Notes: generated from the sequence alone by a model not told the origin. A DNA stretch of 64,000 bases from Desmodus rotundus (GCF_022682495.2 NC_071389.1:188589556-188653555), one strand, 5' to 3'. Positions 1 to 11,560 are shown, numbered from the stretch's first letter. Made by a program: numbers and translations.

Positions 1-815
1 ATTTGACATTTTTTTACCAGCCATTTTTTAAAAAGGAAAAAAAACAGGTAAAATTTATTTTAATATGTTTTATTTAACCTGGTATATCTAAAGTATGATC
101 ATTTCTACATGTAAACAAGAATTATTAAGATACTTTACTGGCTGTCATACTAAGTCTTTGAATTCTTCTGTGTATTTGACACAGCACATTCCGCTTCACC
201 CTGGCTATGTGTCACATGCTTAGCAGCCCCAAGTGGCCGGTGACTGCATATTGGACCATGCGGGTCTGTAAGATGCCCCCTCCTCTCCGCCCTGTGCTCA
301 TGTCTCCCTTGTTTGTGACACTTACTTCACGCCTTTGACATGGTTTTACTAGGCTTTGGGCCCCTGAGGGCAGGTCTGAGTCGCAGTCACCTTGGGGCCC
401 CTGAAAACCATCTTTCCCGAAGTGTAAGTGCAAATACCACGGAAGGGCTGCCACTCGGAGAGGTGCTGTTAGACTTTGTAAGAGTCTTCCTGGAGACTAG
501 CACGGGACAGGTGTGGGCAGGTGGGAGAGACTAGTGCAGGGGGTTGGCTGCTTGGAGGCACTGGGGAAAGAGAGTCACAGGACCGGGAAAGGAATTCGGG
601 GGTGAGGGTGGGGCTACTTGAGCCAGACTCCCGCCCCCAACACTTAGCCCCAATTTGCCCGTGTTTCTTCATTTCCTCCCTCTTCTCTCCCTTCTTCTTC
701 CTCTTTCCATAATGGCATGTGGCGCAAGTAGGAACTCACTAAATACGTGTTGAGGGAAATGGAACTGAAATTGCCTTTACTCCCTCTTTCCCTCCCTCAC
801 TTTTTGCAGACCTGC
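1..815. other. Non-repetitive stretch, no gene seen
   Basis: The first 190 bases are strongly A/T-rich; the remainder is moderately G/C-rich. I see no repeat family, exon or RNA gene. Short open frames exist on both strands but have no domain or composition suggesting a protein. Confidence 0.5.
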
Positions 816-817
816 CG

Positions 818-1283
818 TATTCGTTTCCAGGGCTGGGGTAACAAAGCGCCGCAGGCTGGGGGCTTAAACAAGAGAAGGTTGTTCTCTCAGTCTGGAGGCT
901 GGAAGTCCGAGATCAAGGTGTGGGCAGGGCTGTTTCCTTCTGATGGCCGTGAGGAAGAACGTGTTGCATCCATCCTCTCTCCCAGCTTCTGGAGCTTTCC
1001 TGGCAGTCGTTTGAGTTCCTTGGCTTGTGGATGCATCACCTTGGTATCTGCCTTTGTGTTCACACAGCATTCTCCCTGTATGGGTCTGTGTCAATCTCTC
1101 CCCTTCCTTGTAAGGACACCAGTCGTATGGGATCAGAGAGGCCCACCCTACTCCTGTAGGACCTCATTTCAGCTAATGACATCCGCAATGGTCCTCTCCT
1201 CAAATGAGGCCCCATTTCAAGGAACTGGGGCCAGGACCTCAACATGTGAGTTGGAGGTGGAGAGCAGAATGCAGCTCATAACA
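818..1283 (-). mobile_element. MLT1-class LTR (ERVL-MaLR)
   Basis: On the plus strand this reads as the reverse complement of an MLT1 solo LTR. It has the GGCTGGGGTAACAAAG start, the 'tctggaggctggaagtc' block, the 'aaggacaccagtcgtatggg' block, and a terminal stretch ending in 'ctcataacacc'. This is an ancient endogenous retrovirus-like LTR with many substitutions and no internal genes. Confidence 0.85.
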
Positions 1284-1375
1284 CCTGCTGTGAGCCTAGC
1301 ACTGTGCTAGATGCTGGGGCTCTTAAGAAGAAGTCCTTACCCTCTGTTAGTTCATACTCTGAAATGAACAGCGCA
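1283..1375 (-). repeat. L2 LINE 3'-end fragment
   Basis: The 'gcctagcactgtgctagatg' block followed by the 'aagtccttaccctctgttag' type tail matches the reverse complement of the L2 3' region. It is short and diverged, and abuts the preceding MLT1. Confidence 0.55.
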
Positions 1376-1467
1376 GGGCCAGTAGACAGAGCATTACAAA
1401 ACGATGGCTGTGTGAGCTCAGGGCACAATGCTGGAGGGGCGTAGGGATGGGCCATTTACCTAGACTC

Positions 1468-1540
1468 AGCATGTGCATGTGGGAGTGTGTGCACGCGTGG
1501 GAGTGTGTGTGCACACGCGTGTGTGTGCTTGTGTGCATCT
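1468..1540. repeat. Degenerate (GT)n microsatellite
   Basis: An alternating GT/GC tract with interruptions (gtgtgtgtgcacacgcgtgt). On either strand it creates low-complexity Cys/Val/His-rich open frames that are not genes. Confidence 0.9.
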
Positions 1541-1545
1541 AGCCT

Positions 1546-2215
1546 TCGTTGCTCCGATTGAGCAAAGGCACAGGGGAGATGGTGCACAGCAGAACCGCGG
1601 GCTGCACACCCACATACACCGTCAGACATGGGCAGCGGGAGAGGATGGCTGTCTGTCAAGGGATGAAGCACTGTCCCTGGGGACTACTCATCATGTCCCT
1701 CTGGTTAGGACAGGCAGGTCAAAGATGCACGAAAAGGGAGTTCCTCTGTAGCTCCAGAATTCTGGAAAGGTCGGCAGCTCCAGAGTCCCAGCCGATCTTC
1801 TGCTGTATCTGCATGACCACGCCGGGAGACGCCGCCAGGCTGGCCTTGCCCCAGCCCTGGCAGGAAGCTGGCTGTTCTGGAACATGCCACAGGGGCGGGC
1901 GCCCAGACAGACTCTAGACTCTGGTGCTGCCTAAAACAGCCTGCTGTGATGTTTCCTCCTCTTTGTCCTAAGTCAGGGGTTTAGGGTCACAAACTGGCAG
2001 TCGTTTTGAATACTGGAGAGACCTCTCTGGCCATCTGTTTCGTCTCCAGCGTGTTCCCTGCAGGATATCCACAGATATAACGACGTTCTTCCAGAGCAGA
2101 AGTTGGCTTTTGGTGGCTGGGCAAGCCCAGTGTTTGTCTGGACCCAGGCCTCACATCCCATCCCAGTGTTTGGGGAGAAGTTCTGAGACGGCGGGGAATG
2201 TCTGAGGCTATACCA
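1546..2215. other. Non-repetitive stretch, no gene seen
   Basis: No repeat family, RNA gene or credible exon was recognised here. Confidence 0.45.
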
Positions 2216-2221
2216 CCTAGA

Positions 2222-2475
2222 AGTGGTCAGAACGTGGGGCCTGGGACCAGCCCTCAGAGGCTAGAATCCCAGAGCCATCACCTGCCAGCTGTGGGACTCG
2301 GAAAAATGTTTTACCTTGTCCATACCTCAGTTTCCTCAGCTGTAAAATGAGGATAATACTAGCACTTACCTCGGAGGGTTCTGGTGAGGCTTACCTGAAT
2401 CCAGACACGTGAGGTGCTTAGAGAGATGTCCAGCACTGAATGAGGCCAACATAAGTGTTTCTGCGGTTATTAGCA
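2222..2475 (+). repeat. MIR SINE, nearly full length
   Basis: Shows the MIR landmarks in order: 'gctgtgggactcggaaaaat', 'cctcagtttcctcagctgta', 'aaatgaggataata', a 'ggttctggtgaggctta' block and a distal 'gtccagcactgaatgaggcc' tail. This is a tRNA-derived mammalian-wide fossil SINE. Confidence 0.85.
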
Positions 2476-2613
2476 TTCAGGCACAAAGGCTAGAAAGGAG
2501 CCAGTGATCCCTGAGGACAGACGAGCGAGTTGAAATTCAAATCACTTAGAACACACAGCTCCCTAGTGCTGGATCATCTTCTACCTGTTAAAGTGGAACA
2601 TCATCCTTTAGAG

Positions 2614-2785
2614 CAGGGGGTCTCTGCTTTGGCTGCACTTTAGAATTAAAAAAAAAAAAAGAAATTAAAAAAACCCCAGGGCTCAGGCCACACCTTCAGC
2701 CTCCTGAATCAGCATTTCTGTGGCACCAACGCTTCTCAAAAGCTTCTGGTGGGTTCCAGTGTGCAGCCAAGTTTGAGAACCACTG
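2614..2785 (-). mobile_element. hAT-Charlie MITE (MER3/MER5-like) with internal A-rich expansion
   Basis: Starts CAGGGGGTCTCTG and ends GTTTGAGAACCACTG, whose reverse complement (CAGTGGTTCTCAAAC) is the usual hAT-Charlie end. The interior has the 'cctgaatcagcatttctg' MER3/MER5 block and a 14-A run. The flanking octamers ctttagag and ctctagga are a weak, diverged TSD candidate. Confidence 0.7.
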
Positions 2786-2815
2786 CTCTAGGATTTATAA
2801 CTCAGATAGGTCGGG

Positions 2816-2940
2816 GGGTCGGCAGCCTTGGCACTGCCTGGGAACTTGTTAGAAATGCAGAGCCTGAGACCTCACCCCAGTCTACCGGATGCAAACCTGC
2901 ATTTTAACAGGGTCACAGGTGGTCTGCACCAGCCTTACCT
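2816..2940 (+). mobile_element. MER5A-like hAT MITE fragment
   Basis: Contains 'gggaacttgttagaaatgca', 'gagacctcaccccagtc' and 'cctgcattttaacag', which are the MER5A interior. The termini are degraded. Confidence 0.65.
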
Positions 2941-2959
2941 GGAGAGGACTCCTGGGGGA

Positions 2960-5250
2960 ACAGCCTGCCCTCCAGGGGCTGCTAGGAGAAGCAGCTGCCC
3001 TGTGCATTAGGTAACAGAGGACAGGTGGCGGAGTTGGGAGATGGGGAAGCCAGTGGGTGGGATGCAGGGACAGGGATATGAGTGTTGGGATGTGTGCCTA
3101 CCCCTGCTGTGTACCAGCAACTTCTCTCTGCTTCCCGACTTCTCCACCAGTCCCAGAAACTCCTTCAAATCAGGAATGACATTGCTCAGGCCAGAGACCA
3201 AGCCTGAAATGGGGGAGTAGCAGGAGGTACTTCTGGGGGTTTAGGCGTTGGGAGGCTGTTTTCAGACGTTGTATTTTTGAGCTCTTCCCTGCCCAGGTAG
3301 GCACCGTGACCATCTGTAATTTTCTCCTCAGTTCCTCCTCGGCCTTGTTAGGAGGTGCTCCATGGAGACCACAGTGGATGGTCATCCTTCATCCAATGGC
3401 CGGAGCTCCAACTAAGAACCAGTGTTCAAACAGGAGTCAGGATGATTTTGGTCTCTTTGCTATTAACAGGAAGCACAGAGCCAGTGGAAGCAAGCCTCAA
3501 ACAGGTAGCTGGGAAAGGCCAGGGCAGGGGCTTCCCACATTGGGAAGGGTTGGCCACGCCCATAGGAAGCTCCATTAGGTGCCTTTTGGCTCAGTATTGC
3601 TTTCGTAGCCTTGCCCAGACTGCCAGCGGTAGCTGGTAGGAGGAATTAATTATAGGAAAGGGTTAACTCACTCCCCACATCCACTTATCACTAAGGGTAA
3701 GGGATGAAATAAACTGCCACTAAGCCCTTGGTTTTTGCAGGTGGAACATTCTAGGTTCCACTTTGCAAGAGCAACCTGGAAGTGCATTTATAAGGAAGAA
3801 CCGGTGGTCTCTGCAGAGGCACATTGGAATCAGGACGCCATCCCTCAGCTAGTCAGTGAGTCCAGGCATCACTCAGCCCAGACGCTTCGTAATTCTGTAA
3901 TTGCCATTCCCGAAGGAACCTTTATTCCAGGACTGACGGAGTCACTTGAAAATTTCATCGCATTTTGTAGGGAAATTGCATGCTGGAGTGACATTTGGAA
4001 ATTAGGAGGCTGTCTTGGAACATGTCCCTCGAAGTTATTCTGTCGCCACATGGATTGGCTCACAAGCGGAACCCCCGCTCTTCCCACTCGCTGCACCAGG
4101 TCTCCCAGCCACAGGATGGTTGGTCTCAGGGTGGAATCTCAGCCTCGCTCTCAGTAGCGTTTCCTTCATTTTACAGGATAAGTCGACTTGAGTCTAAAAA
4201 GGAATGTGACTTTTATAAGGAATTGGCAGATACTAGGGGAGTTCACAAGCAGCTGACATCCAATTATTCACGGTCATGGGGGAAAGGAATTGAATGAGAA
4301 ACAGAAATCCACAGATAATTTTCAAGCCTCATGGTAATCAATAGCCTTCTCTTCCAACATGCCTTTAACCAGCGCCAAGAAATAAGGCCAAGTCATCCTT
4401 CTCTTCAAAACTGAGGTCCTGAGATATCAGTACGCAGGACTAATTTCCCAAACCCTATTGTAATGGGAAGCATCTAGAAGAACTGAAATTCCTCAAAAAA
4501 AATTTTTTAATTAATTCTCGGAGTCATTTTTCTTGAGCAAGTGGCAAAACTTATGAACTTATTCTGTTGGCTGGTTTGCTCATTTCTTACCAGTGAATAG
4601 CATATAACATTGTGGTTTTTCTCTTTGCTAAAAAGAAAATGATAACTGGGATTCAGGCCTCGATAATCTTGAAATAAGAACCAGGAGGTAGAAGAATGGG
4701 AGTTGATAGCAATTGATAATTGAGTCTCCTTCCCTAGTAATGTGGTATAACTCAGTCAGAGGGGAAGAAGTGGTAAGTAGCTTGTTAAGATAAGGCCTTG
4801 CCAAAAACAGCCCCTGGCAAATTGCTGCCATTCCTTATCCGATTAGTGCACAAGGTACAGTCTTTCTTGAGCTTGAGGAACCCTGCTTGTCTTTATCAGT
4901 TCAGTTGTTCAAATTTCACTCACTGAATAGCAGCGTCCAAACCCAGGGCCCACGTGGGAAGGTGGTGGTGTCTCTGATCACCAGCTTTACACTGTGGGAT
5001 CCTGGGAAATCCTACAGACCTCGGCTGTCAGTTTGAGGGGCACCTTAATCCAGGCCAAGGAAAAGGATCTGTTTGGGGAATAAAAGCCAAGCTAGCCTCA
5101 AAGCTGCTAAACCCAGATAAGGGAACCAGAGCAGGCATCTGTTCTTCCTCTCTGGTGCTGCCCTTGACTTTACCCTTGACTCAGGGTCATTCAAAACCCA
5201 AGGCCTACAGTTACTTGCTTACTTGCCTCCTAAACTATGATAGGCATCTT
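2960..5250. other. Long low-repeat stretch, possible conserved noncoding DNA
   Basis: No repeat family was recognised. Bases about 3730-4080 and 4500-4620 are moderately A/T-rich, without simple repeats, and look less decayed than neighbouring fossils, as conserved noncoding elements do. A 140-codon open frame at 3735-4157 has no recognisable domain. The assessment is impressionistic. Confidence 0.35.
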
Positions 5251-5257
5251 TGCCTCT

Positions 5258-5664
5258 TTCCAAAAACATCCACATCCTAATCCCCAGAACCTGTATGTCA
5301 CCTTATATGGCAAAGAGGACTTTGCAGATATAATTAAGGATTTTAATATGGGAAGGTTAACCAAGATTATCTGGGCAGGTCCAGGATAATCACAAGGGGT
5401 CGCAGTCAGTGCCCTTGATGAGATGGGATGACAGACGGAAGCAGAGGTCAGGGTGATATGAGGGTGGGGCCATGAGCCAAGGAATGCAAGTGGCCTCCAG
5501 AGCTGGGAGAGGCACAGATAGGGTTTCTCCCTCAGGGCCCCCAGAAGGAATTCCCAGCCTTGACTCTAGCACCTGTGACCTCCAGACTTGTAAGAGAATA
5601 CGTTTTTGTCTTAAGCCACTGACTTTACGATAACTTGTTACAGCAGCAATAGGAAGCTAATACT
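5258..5664 (+). mobile_element. MLT1-class LTR (ERVL-MaLR)
   Basis: Forward-orientation MLT1. It has 'acatcctaatccccagaacc', 'ggcaaagaggactttgcaga', a 'gccaaggaatgcaagtggcc' block, and a 3' end with 'aagccactga' and 'cagcagcaataggaagctaa'. The polyadenylation region is diverged. No internal ERV sequence adjoins it. Confidence 0.9.
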
Positions 5665-6340
5665 GGAGCTCCCATATCCACGGCCTGAGGGCGGCCTGGG
5701 AAAGAGCTGTGTCTGTGCCTCAGGAGAGAAGAATGTAGCAGTAGTGTGACAAGTGGGAAGGCTGATGATGCTGGTGGTGATACTGCCTTTGACAGAGTTT
5801 GTTCCGAGCAGAAAGTGAGGTCCCCTGAAAATGCCTAACAAATCCAACTCGTGAGGCAGCCACCCGGGTGACCGAGGCATGGGCTCAATGTAGCTCACGC
5901 CCCTCCAGGGACGAGGCTGAGACAGTAGAGCCCAAATCCTTATATTTGTAAACATCTCACTGGCAACTCTACTCATCACCTGAAGTTTTATCTCAGTTTG
6001 GTGGACGGGTTCCTAAAGGCGGGAGATGCTCCCACTGTGTTTAGTCAGTCCATTATTTTAAAAAAAACAAACAAAAAGACTGAATACATGTTTGGAGTTA
6101 ATAGTGTTGCATGTGTTAAAATTTTCCTTCACAATCACGTAATGCTTCCAATGTTCTTAAAGTACCTTCACATAGGCTAGCGTTGTTGAAACTCCCAATT
6201 CTGGGGGGGTCCGCAGGACAGGTGTTACCTCCTGTTACCGATGCAAAGAGAAGGAAGCTCGAGACGCCACGTCGTTCTCCAAAGGCAAACTCTTCATAGA
6301 TGACCGAGACCAGGCCAATTCTGCAAGTCTAACAGACTAG
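5665..6340. other. Non-repetitive stretch
   Basis: Follows the MLT1. A short A-rich tract (about 6058-6075) is the only low-complexity sequence. No gene or repeat was recognised. Confidence 0.4.
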
Positions 6341-6344
6341 AGGA

Positions 6345-6580
6345 ACAGAGCATTCTGGGTAAGAACAGACAGCCCGCCTGGCTGAGTGACCGTCAATAAG
6401 TTACTTACCCTGTCTGTGCCTCAGTTTTCTCATCTCTCAGTGGAGGAATAATCATGGTACCTACCTTACAGTTTTGTGTGAAAGCTAAATGAAGATAAAG
6501 CAGTAACATGTGTGGAACAGCACCAGGCACATAGGGGGGTGGGTAGTTGTACATCAGCAGCAGCCACAATAACCGTAGCC
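6345..6580 (+). repeat. MIR SINE
   Basis: Has 'gtgcctcagttttctcatct' followed by 'cctaccttacag' and 'caccaggcacatagg', the middle and distal MIR landmarks. Confidence 0.8.
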
Positions 6581-6844
6581 AGGGTCAGTGGGCTCCTAGT
6601 TCCGTGCTCCCTCAGGATTGCCCACAGGCTAAGAACCAAAGCACCCCAAAGCCCCTTTGTCCTGCTGGAATATTCTATAAAGTGCTAAACTTAGTGGGTG
6701 CCTTACGCTCCAGACCAGAGGTCCACAAGTGCTTCCTAGGCTTCCCTGCAACTCCTCAGCTCAGTTGCAGTAGTGTGAAAGCAGCCAGAGTCCATGCGTA
6801 AGTGAGGGGACATGGCTGGATTTGGTCCACAGGGGACCCCTGCT

Positions 6845-7000
6845 TTAGACACAGCTGAGAGCCAGAAGCCCCAAGTTCAAGTTGTAGCTTCACCATACTT
6901 CAACGGTATTTTTAAGTAAGTCCTGAAGGCTCCTGGGACTCCGATCCTTCACCTCTAAAAATGGGCATAACAGCGCCTCCTCAAGAGATGATGAGACCCC
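6845..7000 (+). repeat. Diverged MIR fragment
   Basis: Weak MIR pattern: 'agccccaagttcaagttgta', 'taagtcctgaagg', 'cacctctaaaaatgggcata'. The match is only to spaced blocks. Confidence 0.5.
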
Positions 7001-7264
7001 TTTGCAAACTCTGGGGTGCTGTGCCGAAAGCGGTTATCGGTGTTTTGTTGCTGATGTGCAGTCGTGGCCGGGGCTGCCTGTTACAGACAAAACGGCGCAC
7101 GTGCACTTGGTGTAAGATGCTGGGTGCCGGCCCACCTGCAGGGCCATCAGCAGTTGCATTCCGAAATCAGGAAAGGGTTCTTTCATTTCAATTATGTTCA
7201 TCTTGTTTTGGGATATGAGAAAAGCATCGGCCTCTGAAAGCTCCCCTTGCCTGCCATGAGAAGT

Positions 7265-7510
7265 TTATCAAGCAACAATGCCTATGTGTTAGCCCGGATC
7301 GAGCTCCGTTCCGGAAAACGCCACTGAGCGCAATGGCCATGGTGGATGGGGGTTCCGAGAAACACAGTGTGCCCTCCCCATGTCTCAGGCCGAGAATTGA
7401 AACCTGGAGCCTCTCTGGGGGAAGACGGGTGGTAAAGGGATTGCCCAGCTGAGTCACGGACTGGCGGTGAGCAAAAGCATCGTGCTGAGCAATTACGCAT
7501 CTCATTAAGA
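7265..7510 (-). repeat. Possible ancient tRNA-derived SINE remnant
   Basis: On the minus strand a degenerate A-box-like segment (gactcagctgggcaat) lies about 50 bases before a B-box-like segment (ggtttcaattctcgg), in the right order for a tRNA-derived SINE. It matches neither MIR nor VES. The stretch is relatively CpG-containing. It could instead be unrelated unique sequence. Confidence 0.3.
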
Positions 7511-7930
7511 CGCACTCAGTGTTGGCCTTGGCCCCGGGGGGATTGTCAGAGCGATTACGTGCAAGCCTCCGTTTTGAGATTTGACAAGGGGTCAGTGCAT
7601 AATTGACAGGTGAAGAAAAAGAAGGGACATGGTTTGAAACAATAGGTATTAAATAGTTGTTGCAGCAAGGAGGACAGGGACATCAGGAGGCAGACACCCC
7701 GACCACTCAAGACTGTGTGTGGTCTCAGAATCACATACAGGCCACGTGGACAGTGCATGCGGTGCCCTCGATAGGCCTTCAGAGCATCGAAGCGGTTTCT
7801 TCTGTAGGAAGTCACACGTATGATGCTGGGGACACGTTTGTCTAATGAATAAATGATGGGTGCCTGCTGCATGTTTGTCAAATGAGTGAATGAAGGAGGG
7901 AGGAGATGAATGAACAAGTTTTATCCGTCA
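7511..7930. other. Non-repetitive stretch
   Basis: Contains a short TGAATGAA-like low-complexity patch at about 7850-7915. No gene or repeat family was recognised. Confidence 0.4.
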
Positions 7931-7934
7931 ATCA

Positions 7935-8078
7935 TGCATGTAAAATGAAGATTATCATAGAACGGCTGGTATTTCCATTGTATGGCTGCTGTGAGAATTA
8001 AATGGAAAAATGAACCCGACACCCTCCACACAGTGCCCGACACGAGCAGACACTCGTCTAGCTAGCAGCGTTATTTTG
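7935..8078 (+). repeat. MIR 3' portion
   Basis: 'gctgctgtgagaattaaatg' followed by 'cacagtgcccgacacgagca' matches the distal half of MIR. Confidence 0.6.
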
Positions 8079-8089
8079 TTTTCCTCAGG

Positions 8090-8713
8090 TGTGTTGGTCA
8101 GCGTGGGCTGCCATAACAAGACACCACAGACAGACTGGGTGGCTCAAACAGTAGGCATTTATTTTCTAAGGTCTGGAGGTTGGAAGTCCAAGTTCAAGGT
8201 GCGAGCAGATTTGCTATCTGGTGAGGCCTTTCTTTGTGGCGTACAGACAGCCACCTTCTAGCTGGGCCCTGGCATGGCACCTCTTCTCTGTGTAAGGATC
8301 GGGGGTGGGGGGAGACGGAGAAGGGAGAGAGGGGGGAAGAGAGGAAGAGAGAGAGATCTGATGTCTCTTCTTCTAAGGACACCCAGTCCTATTAGATCAG
8401 GGCCCCACTCATATAATCTCATATTAAACCAGTTTTTTGATTGATTTGAGGGAGAGAGAGAGAAAAAGTAACATCGATTTGTTATTCTGCTTATTGATGC
8501 ATTCATTGGTTGATTCTTATATTGCCCCAACCAGGAATTGAACCCACAACCATGGTATATCAGGACAAGGCTCTAACCAAAGGAGCTACGCAGCCAGGGT
8601 CCGTATGACCTCATTTAAACTTAATTACCTCCTTAAAGGTCCTGTCTCCAAATACAGCCCTGTGTGGGGGTGGGGCTTCAACATGTGAGTTTGGGGAGGA
8701 CACAATTCCGTTG
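8090..8713 (-). mobile_element. MLT1-class LTR split by a VES SINE
   Basis: Reverse-oriented MLT1: 'gggctgccataacaagacac', 'actgggtggctcaaaca', 'tctggaggttggaagtcc', 'ctaaggacacccagtcc'. After an insertion it resumes with 'gacctcatttaaacttaatt' and ends near 'ggaggacacaattc'. A VES SINE occupies 8431-8602 within it. An A/G-rich tract at 8305-8360 has expanded locally. Confidence 0.88.
8431..8602 (-). mobile_element. VES-family bat SINE (older subfamily), nested in MLT1
   Basis: On the minus strand the tRNA-like head reads from the 'ccctggctgcgtagctcctt' end through the B box 'gggttcaattcc'. On the plus strand the 3' part has 'gagagagagagaaaaagtaa' and 'attgatgcattcattggttg'. The flanks carry a diverged duplication of MLT1 sequence (ataatctcatattaaac versus tatgacctcatttaaac), consistent with L1-mediated insertion into the LTR. 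Confidence 0.85.
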
Positions 8714-8719
8714 GTAATA

Positions 8720-10365
8720 CTGATACAAAATCAAACTTTCAAAGAAAACTAATGAAAGAATAACTTTGCAGTTATTAGGCCCAACCTCTTCACTTTGAAA
8801 CCACTGAACTGATCTTTTCCTGGGACAAGAAATTGGAGTGTTCTGAAAAAGCGGACAGACCTCCAAGGACAGATGTATCCTTCCTGGCGGGGGGGGGGGG
8901 GGGGGGGGGGTCCCTGGGCCCGTGCTTCCCAAACACCCCAGAGGCCATCCTTTTACTCTTCGCTGTGAGAGGCACAGGCGGCTCATGAATGCTTGCTTTT
9001 TTCTTAAAAAAAAAATCCCCCAAACTGTCTGTCGACCAGCCTCCATAAACCAGATTTCTCGGGAGTGAAAGAAAGTCAGCCGCATGAACCTACGTGAGCA
9101 CTTCTGGATATCATTTCTTCTCCTGCCTTTTCCATCTCAAATCTGCCTGGAAGACAGTTACAGCTCATTAGTGTGAGCCCTGCTAATTTAGAACACGGAA
9201 CATTTCCTGCAGGTTTACCACGAAGCAGGAATTTGCGAAGCAAATTAATAGTGTGAACATAATGAGGAGAGATGAGCCCTGTGGAGCCGGCAGGTACCCG
9301 GAGAGGATCCTGTCCCTTCTCTCGGTGGGTTGTTTCTTTTCTAATGAAAGAATGGAGGCCCGGCGAGTATGTGTGGCCCTTCCAAGCTCACACAGTGGGA
9401 CTGTTTACCCTTCACGAGGACACCAGCCTAATTCACGGAGTCTTGTTTGTTTGTGAAAGACACAGGCGCTTTATTAGCTGTGGGTTCCTTTTACTGTGAG
9501 GACTACAAGTATTAAATGTGCATTTAAAAAAATATTCTGCATTTCAGGTTTTCCACTAATTATGACTGGCTTTCTCCCAAGTTAGTGTGAGCTATTTTGG
9601 TGAGGTTTTATAGTTATTTAATAATAAAAAACTTCATAAAACCTTCTGTACAATTCACCCTAACCAATGCTTGCTCGTACAATGATGTCACCAACAACTT
9701 CTGTTTAAAAGACCAGAACTTTTGTGTATTCATGTTAACCTTGAAAGCGGCATTCACCGAAGCCCTGAGAAACAAGGAGAAGTGTGATAGTTTATAGGAC
9801 TGGGGCAGAGCGAGGGAAGTAATGCACGTGAAAGAGTTCAGTACCTTTGGGAAACGTATACAAATGTGTTGCTTTTCTTAATTGCCATCCCTGGCTTGGG
9901 CAGCCCCCCAGGAGTGGTCAAAATATATTGGTGGATGCCAATGCAGCATTTCCTGGGACACTCCTCAGGCAATGGGCTATTTTTCCGTGTGATTTAAAGA
10001 AGATGCAATGCCTATTTATTAATTTAAATCAAACCGTAACTGCCCCAAGGACTGGAATGTTCTCATCAGCAGATCAGCACTTTCCCTCTGGAGTCAGGCC
10101 TGTTAGAACACCAAACGTCAATCAATAGATTATTTCGCGAGCCCAGGTTCAGAGCATCAGCGAGGTGGACAAAATGACAAAGTATTCCTTAGCCTTGGGA
10201 CCTGAGTAATTCTCTGCCATAGCCACAGCCAAGAGGACTGGAACTCTCCAAGTATTGGGGACGAGGCTTCTTATTCTCTCCTTTCTCCAACCCAGGATTA
10301 TGGAAGATTTAGGCTTCTTGTCAAAGTGTCTTCTCTGCGTAAAGTCAGTTCTGCACTTGGTAGGG
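8720..10365. other. Low-repeat stretch with A/T-rich, conserved-looking patches
   Basis: Apart from the G run at 8889-8910, no repeat family was recognised. Bases about 9100-9260 and 9590-10135 are A/T-rich with intact homeodomain-like cores, for example 'gtcaatcaatagatta' at about 10117-10132. They look like conserved noncoding DNA rather than decayed repeats. This was judged by eye. Confidence 0.35.
8889..8910 (+). repeat. Poly(G) run of 22
   Basis: Twenty-two uninterrupted G residues. Such runs are unstable and error-prone in sequencing, so the length is uncertain. It could form G-quadruplexes. Confidence 0.95.
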
Positions 10366-10369
10366 TGAC

Positions 10370-10625
10370 GACGATGATGTTGATGATGCAGCAGTGTGGC
10401 CGCATTAGCAGTAGTCGTAGCTGTTAACATTCCTTACACACTTCCTCTGTACCAGGCACTCTTCTGATGCTTTGCCCACATTATTTCAATCATCACAGTC
10501 CTATAGGGTAGTAACTCTGTTTGACGGATGATGATGCCAAGGCTCAGAGACGTTGGTAACTTGCCTTAGGTCACACAGCTGGCAGGTAATCACAGCAGGA
10601 GATAGCCCCCAGCCATCTCCTGTCC
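10370..10625 (-). repeat. MIR SINE
   Basis: Reverse-orientation MIR: 'cctctgtaccaggcactctt', 'atcatcacagtcctataggg', 'ccaaggctcagagacgttgg' and 'ttaggtcacacagctggca'. Confidence 0.85.
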
Positions 10626-11125
10626 TTACCCCCTTCACTGCTGCCAGCACAGTCTCCAACCGCCAAGACTCTTAAGTCCCCGGACACATGCCGCTCCGGT
10701 TACAGTCGCTCAGAGGGCCCAGAGTGTTGTGCATCAGGCCCGAGACAGGGGACTGTAGCTCTTTTGCTTAATCCTGAAAGGTCCCACTCTTCCCGTGCTT
10801 CCTCCAGGGGCCAATCTCCAGCATGACAAGTGCTGACAGGCGGCCCCCCGCCCCACAGAGCCCACTGACCACACATGTCCAGACTGTCTCGTTAGGGTTC
10901 AGTTTTTTACATTCAAAGACAAAGGGCAGAAGATTTCTATCTTCAGCTGCCAGGGCACAAGTCTATAAAGGCTCGTGGAGTTCAGAAGCATTTCCAGTCT
11001 CCTTCTCAGAAAGCCGTGATTTTGACTTGGGGCCACTGATGCTCGGTGAACTGTGTTTTCCACCGTCCAGGGAGACATGGCACTGAGGTCTCCTGATGGA
11101 AGAGGGTCAGCATCAGCTATAACGA
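10626..11125. other. Non-repetitive stretch
   Basis: No repeat family, RNA gene or credible exon was recognised. Confidence 0.4.
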
Positions 11126-11134
11126 GCAGCAGCA

Positions 11135-11560
11135 TATGGAGTGAGCTGGCCTCTCCCTCATCCTTTAGTCTCGTCTCAGGTCCCTCTTTCTCTTCCAGCC
11201 ATGCAGGACCTGGGTTAGTCCCTCTGCTGTACCTGCTCTCCTGCTACCGGGCCTTTGCACGTGCTATTTCCACTTCCTAGAAAGCTCTCCTCCCCCCCTT
11301 TCCCGTACTTAGTTGACTCCTGCTCAGCCACAGGCCAAGGGTTCCCTAGGACAAGTTACATGTTCCCATAGCACGTTTACCTGTCCTTTATGGCCCTTTG
11401 CCCATTTGAATTATTTTATTATTTTTTTGTTCCTTGTTTAGTGCCATTTATCCCACTGGCTGCTAAGGTCCATGATGGCTGCGTCTGTGCCAGCTTTATA
11501 CCAAAGGCAGGTCCTGAAACAGGGCGGGTGCTGCCTAGATGGGTTGAGAACAGGGCACCT
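11135..11560 (+). repeat. L2 LINE 3' region
   Basis: Has the L2 signature 'gggcctttgcacgtgctatt', 'tagaaagctctcctcc', the 'atagcacgtttacctgtcc' block, and a 'ctaaggtccatgatggctg' segment that precedes the L2 3' terminus. Confidence 0.75.

Noticed and set aside
747..1310. 187-codon plus-strand frame
   Set aside because: Almost entirely antisense to an MLT1 LTR. No start context or domain.
1473..1751. Cys/Val/His-rich frames
   Set aside because: Translation of a GT-rich microsatellite.
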